From JAVBWI01 sp036677445 (lineage in GTDB: Bacteria; Bacillota; Clostridia; Christensenellales; CAG-138): a DNA stretch of 64,000 bases. How positions within the stretch are numbered: position 1 is the first letter of the stretch; every line of letters starts with the position of its first letter. A program made the position numbers and the translations under genes. The stretch covers positions 124,001-188,000 of the forward strand of contig JAVBWI010000026.1 in assembly GCA_036677445.1 (NCBI GenBank), in the 5' to 3' direction. Below are positions 17,431-26,225 of this stretch, one piece after another. The notes below the pieces were generated by a model, which searched no databases, had not been told where the DNA came from, and was given only the letters and a program-made list of their open reading frames with translations.

Positions 17431-18141
17431 TCAGGATTCGCTGCCGGTCACGATATCATAGGGCCAGCCGTTAATGCCTCCGAAGTCATAGATATATTCA
17501 TACCCCATTTCCAGCAGCTTTACGGAAGCCTGCATGCTTCGGTTCCCGCTGCGGCAGTAAATGAGTATGGTGGCGGATGTATCGGGCAGCAGCGCGGGCA
17601 TTTCGCCCTCTATGGTTTCGTTGGGGATAAGCAGCGCGCCGGGGATATGCCCGGCAGCGTATTCTTCTTTCGTCCGCACATCCACGACGATCACGTCCTC
17701 GTCCACATCCATTATCTCTTTGGCTTGCTGATAGGTAAGGGTACGGTAAACGCCGGGCTCGTCGGGCTCGCTGCTCCCGCCCAGCCCGCAGGGCGGGCAG
17801 AGTAAATTAAGCTCCTCTTCATCGTCCGCAGCGGTATCCGTAGTTGCGGGACGCGGATATGCGGGGCAATTGCCCGCCTGCGCCAACAAATCGTAGCCTT
17901 CGGGCAGCGGCTCAACTTCAGGCAGTTCGCAGGCAGCGCAGGATTCTTCGAATTCCGGCACGGTGCTTTCCGGGGCTGCGGCCGCGGGCGCGGAGGTTAC
18001 GGCGGCGGGCGGCGGGGACTGGGTAACCGTCACTCCGGCGGAGATGGGTTGCGCCATACAGGCATTGAAAAGCAGCGCCAGCGCCAACACCAGCGGCGGC
18101 AAAAGCAAAAGGCGGGTTTTTGCAGGGCGATGTCCGGACAT
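17431..18141 (-). CDS. Rhodanese-like lipoprotein with extra CxxC motifs
   Basis: 236 residues. Signal peptide with lipobox FNAC (Cys28), a low-complexity linker carrying two CxxC pairs (ESCAACELPE and LLCPPCGLGG), and a rhodanese domain from about residue 130 with VVDVRTKEEYAAGHIPGA and the active-site loop CRSGNRS. It likely handles sulfane sulfur or accepts electrons from the thioredoxin lipoprotein encoded next. The additional CxxC pairs are unusual for a simple rhodanese. First gene of the operon; promoter and palindrome lie directly upstream. Confidence 0.9.
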   Translation of the reverse strand: MSGHRPAKTRLLLLPPLVLALALLFNACMAQPISAGVTVTQSPPPAAVTSAPAAAAPESTVPEFEESCAACELPEVEPLPEGYDLLAQAGNCPAYPRPATTDTAADDEEELNLLCPPCGLGGSSEPDEPGVYRTLTYQQAKEIMDVDEDVIVVDVRTKEEYAAGHIPGALLIPNETIEGEMPALLPDTSATILIYCRSGNRSMQASVKLLEMGYEYIYDFGGINGWPYDIVTGSES

Positions 18142-18151
18142 GGCAACTCCT

Positions 18152-18178
18152 TATCTGTTATCAAAATAGTTACAGATA
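18152..18178. promoter_or_regulatory. Candidate Rrf2 operator of the redox operon
   Basis: 27-bp site with perfect 7-bp arms TATCTGT (18152-18158) and ACAGATA (18172-18178). It begins at the -10 and covers the likely transcription start, a repressor position. The operon encodes an Rrf2 protein, so autoregulation is the simplest reading. Confidence 0.6.
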
Positions 18179-18207
18179 GTATACGGCGGCGGCGATATCT
18201 GTGTCAA
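18178..18207 (-). promoter_or_regulatory. Promoter of the rhodanese-thioredoxin-polyferredoxin operon
   Basis: Leftward TTGACA (18207-18202), 18-bp spacer, TATACT (18183-18178), about 36 bp before the first ATG. Confidence 0.8.
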
Positions 18208-18257
18208 GCGGATAATCACAGACAGGGTTCGCAGCGGCATACGGGGATTTCGCATAT

Positions 18258-18285
18258 TTGCGGCCGTGCCGTATTGTGGTATAAT
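18258..18285 (+). promoter_or_regulatory. Extended -10 promoter of the PBP gene
   Basis: TGGTATAAT with TATAAT at 18280-18285; a weak TTGCGG lies 16 bp upstream. The ATG follows 42 bp later. Confidence 0.6.
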
Positions 18286-18327
18286 ACATGCAAACATACC
18301 TGCGGATTGCGGGAAATTGGAGAGAGT

Positions 18328-21270
18328 ATGACAAGGATTCGCGAATTCTTTTTTAACATAGGCCGGCAGGTACGCCGCATATACGCCAAGGCGGAGGCAA
18401 GCTTCCGTCAGGGTTTAAAAAGGCTGACCCGCGCGGAGGATAACGCCCCCGAGGAAAAGCAGGAGCGGGAGCTGTTTCCGCAGGAGGATACGCTGACCCG
18501 CCGCGTGCCCGCGGTACATATCAAAGAAGATACGGGCGAAACCCGCCTGTTTGATCCGCTGGAGGAACGTGAGATCAGCGAAGCCGCGCAAAAGGATACG
18601 CACCAGGAAAACGAGCCTCTTTTCACGGAACGTCACCGCAAGCGTCCTTTTGTGCTGAGCGTGCTGTTTACCACGATACGCTTTGTGATACTGGGCGTGG
18701 TGCTTGCGGGCTTCGCGCTCTTGGGCATGGGAATCGGCATCGCAAAGGCTTATGTGGAGACCACCCCCACGCTGGACCGCGCGCAGCTTACGAAATCCGA
18801 CCGTACCTCTTATCTGTACGATAAAGACGGCAAGCTCATTACCACCATTGCGGATGTGGAATACCGTGATTGGGCGGATATCGAACAGATTCCGGAAATA
18901 CTTCAGAATGCGTTTATTGCCGTTGAGGACGTACGGTTTTATATGCACAGCGGCGTGGATATCAAGCGGCTGTTTTCGGCGGCGCTGGAGGTTCTTGGAA
19001 ACAGCAACGCTTCCGGCGGGAGCACGATTACACAGCAGCTCATTAAAAATAAAATACTAGGAAACGAGCGCACCTATAAGCGCAAGATACAGGAAGCGTA
19101 TCTTGCCCTGGAGCTGGAAAAGGAAATCGATAAGAAAGAAATACTCGAGGCATATCTGAACGACATCCATCTTGGCGAATCCAATTATGGCATCAAGACC
19201 GCTGCCAGGGATTATTTTGGCAAGGAGCTTGACGAACTGACCGTACGCGAGTGCGCCATGCTCGCGGGCCTGACGCAGAACCCATATTACTACAATCCGC
19301 GCAAAAACAAATACCAGCGAGACGAATCGTATTGGGCGGACACAATGGACCGTACGGATACCGTGCTGGGCCGTATGTACGAGGCAGGCTTTATTTCCCT
19401 GGAGGAATACCGTGCGGCGCTGACGGAGGATGTGCATATCGTCGAAGTATCCGAGCAAAAGCAGATGTACGACATGCCCTATTTTGTGGAATATGCCATA
19501 CGCGACGTGGTGACGCATCTGTTGGAACAGCGCGGCCTTACGGATACCAACGCCAACCGGAGCGCGGTTGAAAACGAGCTGCGCACGGGCGGCTACCATA
19601 TCTACACCACTGTGGATCAGGATATACAGCACACCGTACAGGATACGCTTTCCGGCTGGGATCGCTACCCTACCCTGCAAAATCCGAACAACGATGTGAC
19701 GATCGAGACCAAAGCGGATGGCTCCGTCATCGAGACGGTGCAGCCGCAGGCCTCCGCCGTGGTGTTCGATTACCACGCGGGCGAGCTTCGCGCCGTCGTG
19801 GGCGGGCGGAACAGCCCGACCATACGCAAAGGCTTCAACCGCGCGTACCAAAGCTATATGGAAGTAGGCTCCTCCATCAAGCCGCTTGCGGTTTACGGAC
19901 CCGCGCTGGACGCGGGGGCTTCGCCGGCGACCATTATCGCCAACTTCCCGGCGTCGATTGACGGCTGGGGCGGTGAACGCGGTTACCCGGCTATTGGCAA
20001 CAGCAAATATATCGGCCCCGTTACCATACGAAGGGGTATCGTTTCCTCGCTCAACGTAGTGGCGGCGCGTACGCTCTATGAACGCGTGCAGCCGGAAGTA
20101 GGCGCGAAGTATTTGGAAAATCTGGGCGCGAACGCGTCCAAGATCAATGTCGACGGCCCCGGCCTTGCCCTTGGGACATCGGGGCTTACCACCATACAGA
20201 TGGCGGCGGCCTACGGCGCTATCGCCGCGGGCGGCGAGTATCGGGAACCGCTGTCCTTTACGCGCGTAGTGGACAGCAACGGCAATGTGATATTGGACGC
20301 CAACGAAGTACGGGATAAACGGCAGGTTTATAAGCCAAGCACCGCCTATCTTCTCATCGATATGCTTACCGATGCGGTCAAAAGCGGCACGGGTACCAAC
20401 GCAAAGATCAGCGGCATGACGGTCGCCGGCAAAACCGGCACCAACTCGGATTACAGCAGCGTCTATTTCGCGGGCATGACGCCGTACTATACCGCATCCG
20501 TTTGGGTCGGCCACGACAACCCCAACAATGTGTTAAAGAGCGGCGCCTCCGGCGGCGATTACGCCGCGCCGCTTTGGCAGGCGTTCATGAAAAAGATACA
20601 TGAAGGTCTTCCGGACAAGAGCATTATGGATGTTTCGCCGGCAGAACTGGGGCTGGTGAAAAAGACGGTCTGCTCAGTATCGGGAATGCTGGCCACCGAC
20701 GCCTGCTATGCGGACAGCGCGGGACACACGCCCGTTTCGGACTGGTTTTTTGAGGAGAACGTGCCCACGCAATTTTGCGATATGCATGCGGCTGTGTCCC
20801 TCTGCAACGAGAGCGGACAGATCGCCACCAGCAATTGTCCGGATGAGACGGTGATCTCCGGCGCGGTCGTGCTTGTACGGCCCGGATCCTATTACGACCG
20901 GTTCAGCGATGAGGTGCTTGCACAATGCCTGCCCAATTTCCAGCGCACGCCGCTTTCATTGGATGAATACAAGCAGGGGCTTTCTTCTTCGAGGAACCTG
21001 TGTACGCTGCACGGGACCGGCAATCAATCGGTCGCACAGCTCAGGTTTCAGGCGATGACGCTGCGCGATGAAATATTGGAGTACCTGAGCACGGCTGCGC
21101 TCAACGCTTCGGATATCCATGCGCTTACGTTGCAGGCGGAAGCGCTTGCGGCAACGGCGAGCAACAACAGCGCGCAATCCATTTCCTATGTCATACTGGA
21201 GGCGGAGCAGGAGCTTGGCCGTATACGCGGTACGGCGCGGCCTACGCCGGACCCGGAGGGGCAGGAATGA
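18328..21270 (+). CDS. Class A penicillin-binding protein (bifunctional)
   Basis: 980 residues. A charged cytoplasmic N-tail of about 107 residues, one membrane anchor, a GT51 glycosyltransferase domain (AVEDVRFYMHSGVD with the catalytic Glu, GGSTITQQLIKN) and a transpeptidase domain with SSIK (active Ser), SSLN and KTGT. A further C-terminal part of about 250 residues with several Cys follows, longer than in PBP1a. It polymerises and cross-links peptidoglycan outside the membrane. The ATG at 18328 has GGAGAGAG upstream; the frame is open earlier but overlaps the divergent operon. Coupled by ATGA to the DNA glycosylase gene. Confidence 0.95.
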   Translation: MTRIREFFFNIGRQVRRIYAKAEASFRQGLKRLTRAEDNAPEEKQERELFPQEDTLTRRVPAVHIKEDTGETRLFDPLEEREISEAAQKDTHQENEPLFTERHRKRPFVLSVLFTTIRFVILGVVLAGFALLGMGIGIAKAYVETTPTLDRAQLTKSDRTSYLYDKDGKLITTIADVEYRDWADIEQIPEILQNAFIAVEDVRFYMHSGVDIKRLFSAALEVLGNSNASGGSTITQQLIKNKILGNERTYKRKIQEAYLALELEKEIDKKEILEAYLNDIHLGESNYGIKTAARDYFGKELDELTVRECAMLAGLTQNPYYYNPRKNKYQRDESYWADTMDRTDTVLGRMYEAGFISLEEYRAALTEDVHIVEVSEQKQMYDMPYFVEYAIRDVVTHLLEQRGLTDTNANRSAVENELRTGGYHIYTTVDQDIQHTVQDTLSGWDRYPTLQNPNNDVTIETKADGSVIETVQPQASAVVFDYHAGELRAVVGGRNSPTIRKGFNRAYQSYMEVGSSIKPLAVYGPALDAGASPATIIANFPASIDGWGGERGYPAIGNSKYIGPVTIRRGIVSSLNVVAARTLYERVQPEVGAKYLENLGANASKINVDGPGLALGTSGLTTIQMAAAYGAIAAGGEYREPLSFTRVVDSNGNVILDANEVRDKRQVYKPSTAYLLIDMLTDAVKSGTGTNAKISGMTVAGKTGTNSDYSSVYFAGMTPYYTASVWVGHDNPNNVLKSGASGGDYAAPLWQAFMKKIHEGLPDKSIMDVSPAELGLVKKTVCSVSGMLATDACYADSAGHTPVSDWFFEENVPTQFCDMHAAVSLCNESGQIATSNCPDETVISGAVVLVRPGSYYDRFSDEVLAQCLPNFQRTPLSLDEYKQGLSSSRNLCTLHGTGNQSVAQLRFQAMTLRDEILEYLSTAALNASDIHALTLQAEALAATASNNSAQSISYVILEAEQELGRIRGTARPTPDPEGQE

Positions 21271-21890
21271 CGATCACGGCGCTAAAAGAGCTGTATGCGT
21301 CTGAGCGCGCGCGCCTGCTTGCCCTGTGCGATACGGACGCCCCTGCGGGCATGTATGCTTCCCCCGTGTTCGGGGAAGGGCCGGAAGCTCCCTTCCTTGT
21401 GCTGGTGGGCGAGGCGCCGGGCGCGGAAGAAACAAGGCTGTCCCATCCCTTTGTGGGAAAGGCGGGCCGTCAGCTGGACGAGCTGCTTTCTGTTGCGGGC
21501 ATTCCGCGCGATGAGGTGTATATCACCAACGCGGTCAAATACCGGCCGGTAACTGTTTCCGCGCGTTCCGTGCGCAACCGTACTCCTGCGCGTGAAGAGA
21601 TACTAAGCTCGCTTCCGCTGCTGCGAAAAGAGTTGCTGCTGCTTCGCCCGCGCTGCATCGCAACACTGGGCAACGTACCCCTTTTTGCGGTGCTTTCTCT
21701 GTTCGGCCAACAGAAGAAGGTCGTTGGCGACGTGCATGGCAGCGCGCTCGATGTTTCCATGGAAGAATGGGATACGATGCTCTTCCCGCTGTATCATCCT
21801 GCAAGCACCATTTACAACCGTGCGCTTTTGCCCGTTTGCCTTGCGGATGCGACGGCATTGGGAGAACTGTGCGCTGTGAACAAACGGTGA
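21267..21890 (+). CDS. Uracil-DNA glycosylase, family 4-like, lacking Fe-S cysteines
   Basis: 207 residues. VGEAPGAEE and HPFVGKAGRQLDELL form the uracil-binding motif and LYHPASTIY the leucine/His motif of the UDG superfamily, closest to family 4. It would remove uracil from DNA. The four Cys that hold the Fe-S cluster in family 4 are not there: no CxxC at the N-terminus, KYRP replaces KCRP, and EEILSSLPLL replaces the last Cys. Similar cluster-free Firmicute proteins exist. Stop at 21890; coupled to the PBP gene by ATGA. Confidence 0.85.
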   Translation: MTITALKELYASERARLLALCDTDAPAGMYASPVFGEGPEAPFLVLVGEAPGAEETRLSHPFVGKAGRQLDELLSVAGIPRDEVYITNAVKYRPVTVSARSVRNRTPAREEILSSLPLLRKELLLLRPRCIATLGNVPLFAVLSLFGQQKKVVGDVHGSALDVSMEEWDTMLFPLYHPASTIYNRALLPVCLADATALGELCAVNKR

Positions 21891-21929
21891 AATCTCGCTT
21901 TTTTGTTCGGGCATGTCCTGCCCGTATGC

Positions 21930-22080
21930 TATAATGAAAGAGAAATGATCACAGGTGTGGTCCTAATCTGCTGGCAAATCCTCCTCTTGGGGGTGTGGGT
22001 GATCGCAATTCCCCACTTTCCATCCGATTTGACGACATGTGCGTCAAATCGGCGGAAAAATGCCGCGTGAGCGGCATTTT
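21930..22080 (+). promoter_or_regulatory. Promoter and structured leader of the SH3 wall-protein gene
   Basis: TATAAT at 21930-21935 with TGC before it (extended -10). The leader can close by GATCAC (21947-21952) with GTGATC (21999-22004), enclosing CCTCC/GGGGG and several short pairs. Two perfect hairpins follow: 22024-22052 (11-bp stem, CCGATTTGACG) and 22057-22080 (10-bp stem, AAAATGCCGC, terminator-like with TTTT). I could not match it to a riboswitch family I know. A fold-and-terminate switch is possible. Confidence 0.45.
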
Positions 22081-22128
22081 AACCTACGGAAAACCCCGCT
22101 GACAAAGTCCGTAGGACTTTATCAGCGG
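22071..22128. repeat. REP-like hairpin element, copy A
   Basis: GCGGCATTTTAACC, a short spacer and a 15-bp hairpin (22096-22128; CCGCTGACAAAGTCC, loop GTA, one mismatch). The same arrangement occurs at 36428-36484. It lies 40 bp before the SH3 protein gene, downstream of the leader hairpins. Confidence 0.75.
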
Positions 22129-22168
22129 TCGGAGGCCGCATCGGCGGCCCGAAAGGGCTTATATACCT

Positions 22169-23308
22169 ATGAAGAAGCGATTACTATGCATGCTGCTGCT
22201 CGTTATCCTGTGCGTTGGCCTTTTGCCCGGCTTGGCTGCCGCAAGCTCGCGTGAATTTGGGCAGGTCACCGCAGAAGGTGTGCGGCTGCGCAGCCAGCCG
22301 AATACGGATTCCCAGGTGCTCGCAGAACTGCCGCTTAATACCGAGGTAGAGGTGCTCGACGAGAAAGACGGCTGGTATCGCGTGCTCTATGGGGATGTTG
22401 TGGGATACCTGCGTCAGGATTATATTTTTGTAAACTCCACCGGCAGCCGCGCCGCCTATGTGCTGGAGGACGGCGTCAAGCTGCGCGGCGGCCCGGGCCA
22501 ATCCTCCTATGTGGTGGCGGAGCTTTCGGCAAGCAAGGGCGTCAAGGTCAAGCAGATGGTCGGCGACTGGTACTTTGTAGTAGCGGGCGACAATGTCGGC
22601 TATGTAAACCGCAACTATCTGCTGATGACGCAAGCCACCAACACTGCGAGCAACCTGTTGAAGATGGGCATGGAAGGGCAGGAGGTCAAGCGCATGCAGA
22701 CGAAGCTACATGACCGCGGCTTCCTGGCCAAAGTAGATGTGACCGGCGCCTATGGCGCCAAAACACGCGAAGCTGTGGCGGAATTCCAGAAAGCCTGCGA
22801 TTTCGCCGCGGACGGCGTGGCGGGCGCGCAGACGCTGGACGCTCTCTATGATATCAGCAACAAAATCACAAAGGCCAACGCCATCGCCACGCAGGTCAAG
22901 GGCAGCGTTGTGATGCTGGATTGGTTCAAGGGCGGAAGCGACTGGCTGTATAAAGGCGCGAAGTTTGTGGTCATCGATGTGAAGACGGGCCTTTCCTTCA
23001 ACGCACGCCGCTTTGGCGGCTGGTACCATGCGGACAGCGAACCCATTACCGCCAACGATACCGCTATCATGAAAAAAATAGCGGGCGGCAAATGGTCGTG
23101 GGACAGGCGGCCGATATGGGTCAGCTTCCACGGAAAAGTGGTTGCCGCGAGCATGCATTGTATGCCGCACATGGATAACCCCACACAGAGCAACAATTTC
23201 CCGGGCCATTTCTGCATCCATTTGCTCAACTCCAAGGTGCATGAAACGGGCAAGCCCTGTCCGCGCCATCAGGCTTGCGTGCAGGCTGCTTACCGTTCGG
23301 GCAAATAG
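22169..23308 (+). CDS. Secreted SH3b/peptidoglycan-binding wall protein
   Basis: 379 residues. Signal peptide (cleavage near LAAAS), two bacterial SH3 domains (about 32-90 and 95-155; GVRLRSQPNTDSQVLAELP, GVKLRGGPGQSSYVVAELS), a PG_binding_1 domain (about 168-228; GMEGQEVKRMQTKLHDRGFL) and a C-terminal domain of about 140 residues with FPGHFCIHLLNSKVH. That Cys/His arrangement recalls a YkuD L,D-transpeptidase centre but does not fit the usual SHGC(I/V)R motif, so catalysis is uncertain. It probably binds and perhaps remodels the wall. It stands 45 bp before a two-component system. Confidence 0.85.
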   Translation: MKKRLLCMLLLVILCVGLLPGLAAASSREFGQVTAEGVRLRSQPNTDSQVLAELPLNTEVEVLDEKDGWYRVLYGDVVGYLRQDYIFVNSTGSRAAYVLEDGVKLRGGPGQSSYVVAELSASKGVKVKQMVGDWYFVVAGDNVGYVNRNYLLMTQATNTASNLLKMGMEGQEVKRMQTKLHDRGFLAKVDVTGAYGAKTREAVAEFQKACDFAADGVAGAQTLDALYDISNKITKANAIATQVKGSVVMLDWFKGGSDWLYKGAKFVVIDVKTGLSFNARRFGGWYHADSEPITANDTAIMKKIAGGKWSWDRRPIWVSFHGKVVAASMHCMPHMDNPTQSNNFPGHFCIHLLNSKVHETGKPCPRHQACVQAAYRSGK

Positions 23309-23353
23309 GCCGCGGTCTCCCGTGGATTCATTAGATAAACGGAGGAAACGAAC

Positions 23354-24028
23354 ATGAAAATACTCGTTGCCGACGACGATCAGGTCGTACATGAGGCGCT
23401 GGGGATCTATCTCAGGGCGGAGGGCTACGAGCCGGTGGACGTATATGACGGGGAAGCCGCCATACAGGCCGTCAATCAGGAAATCGCCCTGTGTGTGCTG
23501 GATATTATGATGCCGGGCCGTTCTGGCATCGAGGTATGCAAGGAGATCCGCAAAACCTCGCAGCTGCCCATCATCATGCTTACCGCCAAGGGCGAGGAGG
23601 TTGACCGTATCGTAGGTTTGGAGCTGGGCGCGGACGATTATATCGTAAAGCCCTTCAGCCCCCGGGAGGTGGTCGCGCGCATTAAGGCGGTGCTGCGCCG
23701 CACGCAGGAGCAGCAGGAAGGCGACGGCAGCGCGCTGGTATTTAACGGCCTTTCCATCGATTTAAAAAGCTATACCGTCACTTTGCGCGGCGAGTCAGTG
23801 ATCTGTACGCCCAAGGAGATTGAAATACTGCACATGCTCGCATCCAACCCCGGGCAGGTGTTCACGCGCGAGCAGCTTTTAAACCGTGTGTGGGGGTATG
23901 ATTTTGCCGGCGAAACCCGTACGGTGGATACGCATATCAAGCGCATACGCGCCAAGCTGGATAACGAGGGCTTGGGATGGAGCATTAAAACCATCTACGG
24001 TGTCGGCTACAAATTCGAATTGGATTAG
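23354..24028 (+). CDS. OmpR/PhoB-family response regulator
   Basis: 224 residues: receiver domain with acidic pair DDD at 8-10, phosphoacceptor Asp about 51 (LDIMMPG) and Lys in DDYIVKPF, then an OmpR-type winged helix (TPKEIEILHMLASNPGQVF, RTVDTHIKRIRAKLD, YGVGYKFE). It is activated by the histidine kinase encoded 79 bp downstream. The GGAGG RBS is clear. Its sequence is very like the second regulator at 49688, including IEVCKEIRKTSQLPIIMLTAKGEE. Confidence 0.96.
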   Translation: MKILVADDDQVVHEALGIYLRAEGYEPVDVYDGEAAIQAVNQEIALCVLDIMMPGRSGIEVCKEIRKTSQLPIIMLTAKGEEVDRIVGLELGADDYIVKPFSPREVVARIKAVLRRTQEQQEGDGSALVFNGLSIDLKSYTVTLRGESVICTPKEIEILHMLASNPGQVFTREQLLNRVWGYDFAGETRTVDTHIKRIRAKLDNEGLGWSIKTIYGVGYKFELD

Positions 24029-24107
24029 CTGCCTGCGGCCGGTCTGTAATACGGTTTTCAGGCCGGTGTTTGTTGCGGCGGTGGCTGCAATATGAGGTAT
24101 ATCGCCT

Positions 24108-26126
24108 ATGCGGAGCGTATTTCTCTGGCGCATGCTCGTGGTGCTTACTATTACGGTGCTTTTAGCCTCCCTCCTTGTGACGGGAGGCTATATGTACTTG
24201 AGCCGCGATGCGTATACCGCTATCAAGCTTGCGGAACTTTCGCCCAAAGCGGAGGCGGTGAGCCAGCTGCTTATAGAATACCGTGCCGGGTTCATCACGC
24301 AGGAGGCGTTCTACCGCCTTACGGACAAGCTTCTGCGCGCGGCCGACGCCACCGGAATCATCACGGATGAACAGGGCGAGCCTATGTACCATACGGTGGC
24401 GCTGGATGAAGCACCCGCGCAGTATCTCGAAATGCTGGATGCGCAGATCGGCGTGGCGCTCGGCGGCGAAAGCGTGGCGCGCGACGATATCCGCACGCCG
24501 GACAACAGCGTGGCGCTGTCCATTTGCGTACCTGTGCAGGATGAAGGGGGCGCTGTAATCGGCAGCGTATTCCTGCTCAAATCGGCCGATGAGATCGATA
24601 CCACGACCGACCGGCTCAACAACACGCTAATACTGGCGGTCGCCGTGGTGCTGCCCGTTATGCTGCTGCTTTCCTCTTTGAGCGTGCGCAGGCTGGCGGA
24701 GCCGCTTCACCAGATGGGTGAGGTCGCCATCAAAATGAGCCAGGGCGATTTTGCCATCCGCGCGGATGAAAACGACGTCGGCGAGGTGGGTTTGCTTGCG
24801 CGCGCGCTCAACAACCTGTGTGACACGCTTTCGCAGACGATTTATCAGCTGCGCGCGGAAAAGAGCCAGCTCAATCAGATTCTGTCCAGCTTTTCCGAGG
24901 GAATTGCGGCGACGGACAGCGTCGGCGTGCTGACGCATTTCAATCCTGCGCTGATGCGGATGTTTGGGTCCGTGCGGGTCAATACGCGCTGCGAACTGAT
25001 ACCCGATTCCGGGATCTGGGACGCTTTCGATGAGGTGTACCGTACGGGTGAGCCGCAAAGCATGCGCTACCCGCTGCCCGGCGACCGCATGCTTTGGATC
25101 ACCATCTCGCCCGTAGTCACGGAAGCGGGCGAGCGCACCGGCGTGGTCGGACTGTTCAAGGATATGACGGAAATGGAGCTGCTCGAACGCACGCGCCGCG
25201 AATATGTCGCCAATGTCAGCCACGAGCTGCGCACGCCGCTTACCGCCGTTCGGGGCTTGCTGGAGCCGCTTGCCGACGGCATGGTGCAGAGCGAGGAGGA
25301 CAGGCAGAGATATTACCGCATTATGCTACGCGAGGTAGTACGGCTTTCGCGCCTCATCACGGATATGATGCAGCTTTCGCGCCTACAGGCCGGTACGGAA
25401 TACATGGAACTCATCGAGGTGGACATCAACGAAATTTTGGAGGATGTGCGCCAAAACTACGTGAAGGAGGCCGCGCAGCGCGGCATCCGGCTGGAGCTTG
25501 ACGCGCCCGGGCTGCCGCATGTCCTTACCGACCCGGACCGGGTGGAGCAGCTTCTCGTCATATTGCTCGACAATGCGATGCGCTACACGCCGGAAGGCGG
25601 CGCCATCACGATTTATGGCGAGGACGGCCCGCGCGTGAATATTTGTGTGACGGATACCGGCTGCGGCATTCCGGAGCAGGATCTGCCGCACGTGTTCGAC
25701 CGTTTCTATAAGGTGGATAAATCCCGTAAGGAGGGCGGCACGGGCCTCGGGCTCTCCATTGCGCGCCATATTATCGAAAAGCTGGGCGAGAAGATCGCGG
25801 TGGAAAGCAAGCTGAACGAAGGCGCCAGCTTCCGCTTTACGCTCAAAAAATATGTCAGCAACGCCATTGCGCTTGGCCCCGTGCAGGAGGATTGGAAAGC
25901 CGCGCCTGCAGACCCTATCGGGCTTCCGCCGTTGTTTCCCGTGCAGGCGTGCGAGCCGCAGGCGGGTTTTGCGCAGGCGACAGAGGATGCGCCTTACGAG
26001 GTGCTGCCCGAAACCAATAAGAAGCCGCCCGAGCGCAAGCGCCCAAAGCAGGGACCCGCTGGTGAAAAAAAGACCTCGGGCATACAACGGGTATATAAAC
26101 GCAACCGGCCCAGGCATCCGCACTAA
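24108..26126 (+). CDS. Sensor histidine kinase with PAS-like domain and basic C-tail
   Basis: 672 residues. Two membrane helices (about 7-28 and 170-190) bracket an outer sensor domain; then HAMP, a PAS-like region (about 255-350), the HisKA box NVSHELRTPL and the ATPase boxes (LLDNAMRYTPEGG, DTGCGIP, GTGLGLSIA). It phosphorylates the regulator encoded upstream. After the ATPase domain come about 90 extra residues rich in Pro, Lys and Arg, not found in the paralogue at 50377. The likely role, by likeness to PhoR/WalK-type kinases beside wall genes, is envelope signalling. Confidence 0.94.
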   Translation: MRSVFLWRMLVVLTITVLLASLLVTGGYMYLSRDAYTAIKLAELSPKAEAVSQLLIEYRAGFITQEAFYRLTDKLLRAADATGIITDEQGEPMYHTVALDEAPAQYLEMLDAQIGVALGGESVARDDIRTPDNSVALSICVPVQDEGGAVIGSVFLLKSADEIDTTTDRLNNTLILAVAVVLPVMLLLSSLSVRRLAEPLHQMGEVAIKMSQGDFAIRADENDVGEVGLLARALNNLCDTLSQTIYQLRAEKSQLNQILSSFSEGIAATDSVGVLTHFNPALMRMFGSVRVNTRCELIPDSGIWDAFDEVYRTGEPQSMRYPLPGDRMLWITISPVVTEAGERTGVVGLFKDMTEMELLERTRREYVANVSHELRTPLTAVRGLLEPLADGMVQSEEDRQRYYRIMLREVVRLSRLITDMMQLSRLQAGTEYMELIEVDINEILEDVRQNYVKEAAQRGIRLELDAPGLPHVLTDPDRVEQLLVILLDNAMRYTPEGGAITIYGEDGPRVNICVTDTGCGIPEQDLPHVFDRFYKVDKSRKEGGTGLGLSIARHIIEKLGEKIAVESKLNEGASFRFTLKKYVSNAIALGPVQEDWKAAPADPIGLPPLFPVQACEPQAGFAQATEDAPYEVLPETNKKPPERKRPKQGPAGEKKTSGIQRVYKRNRPRHPH

Positions 26127-26225
26127 AAAAGGGCCGGCCGCGCTGCATCCGGCCGCAAACAAACCCGCGCATATTTCTCCGTTGCCCACATACCTTGTAC
26201 TATACAGGGACAAGGGGGAGGCAAT

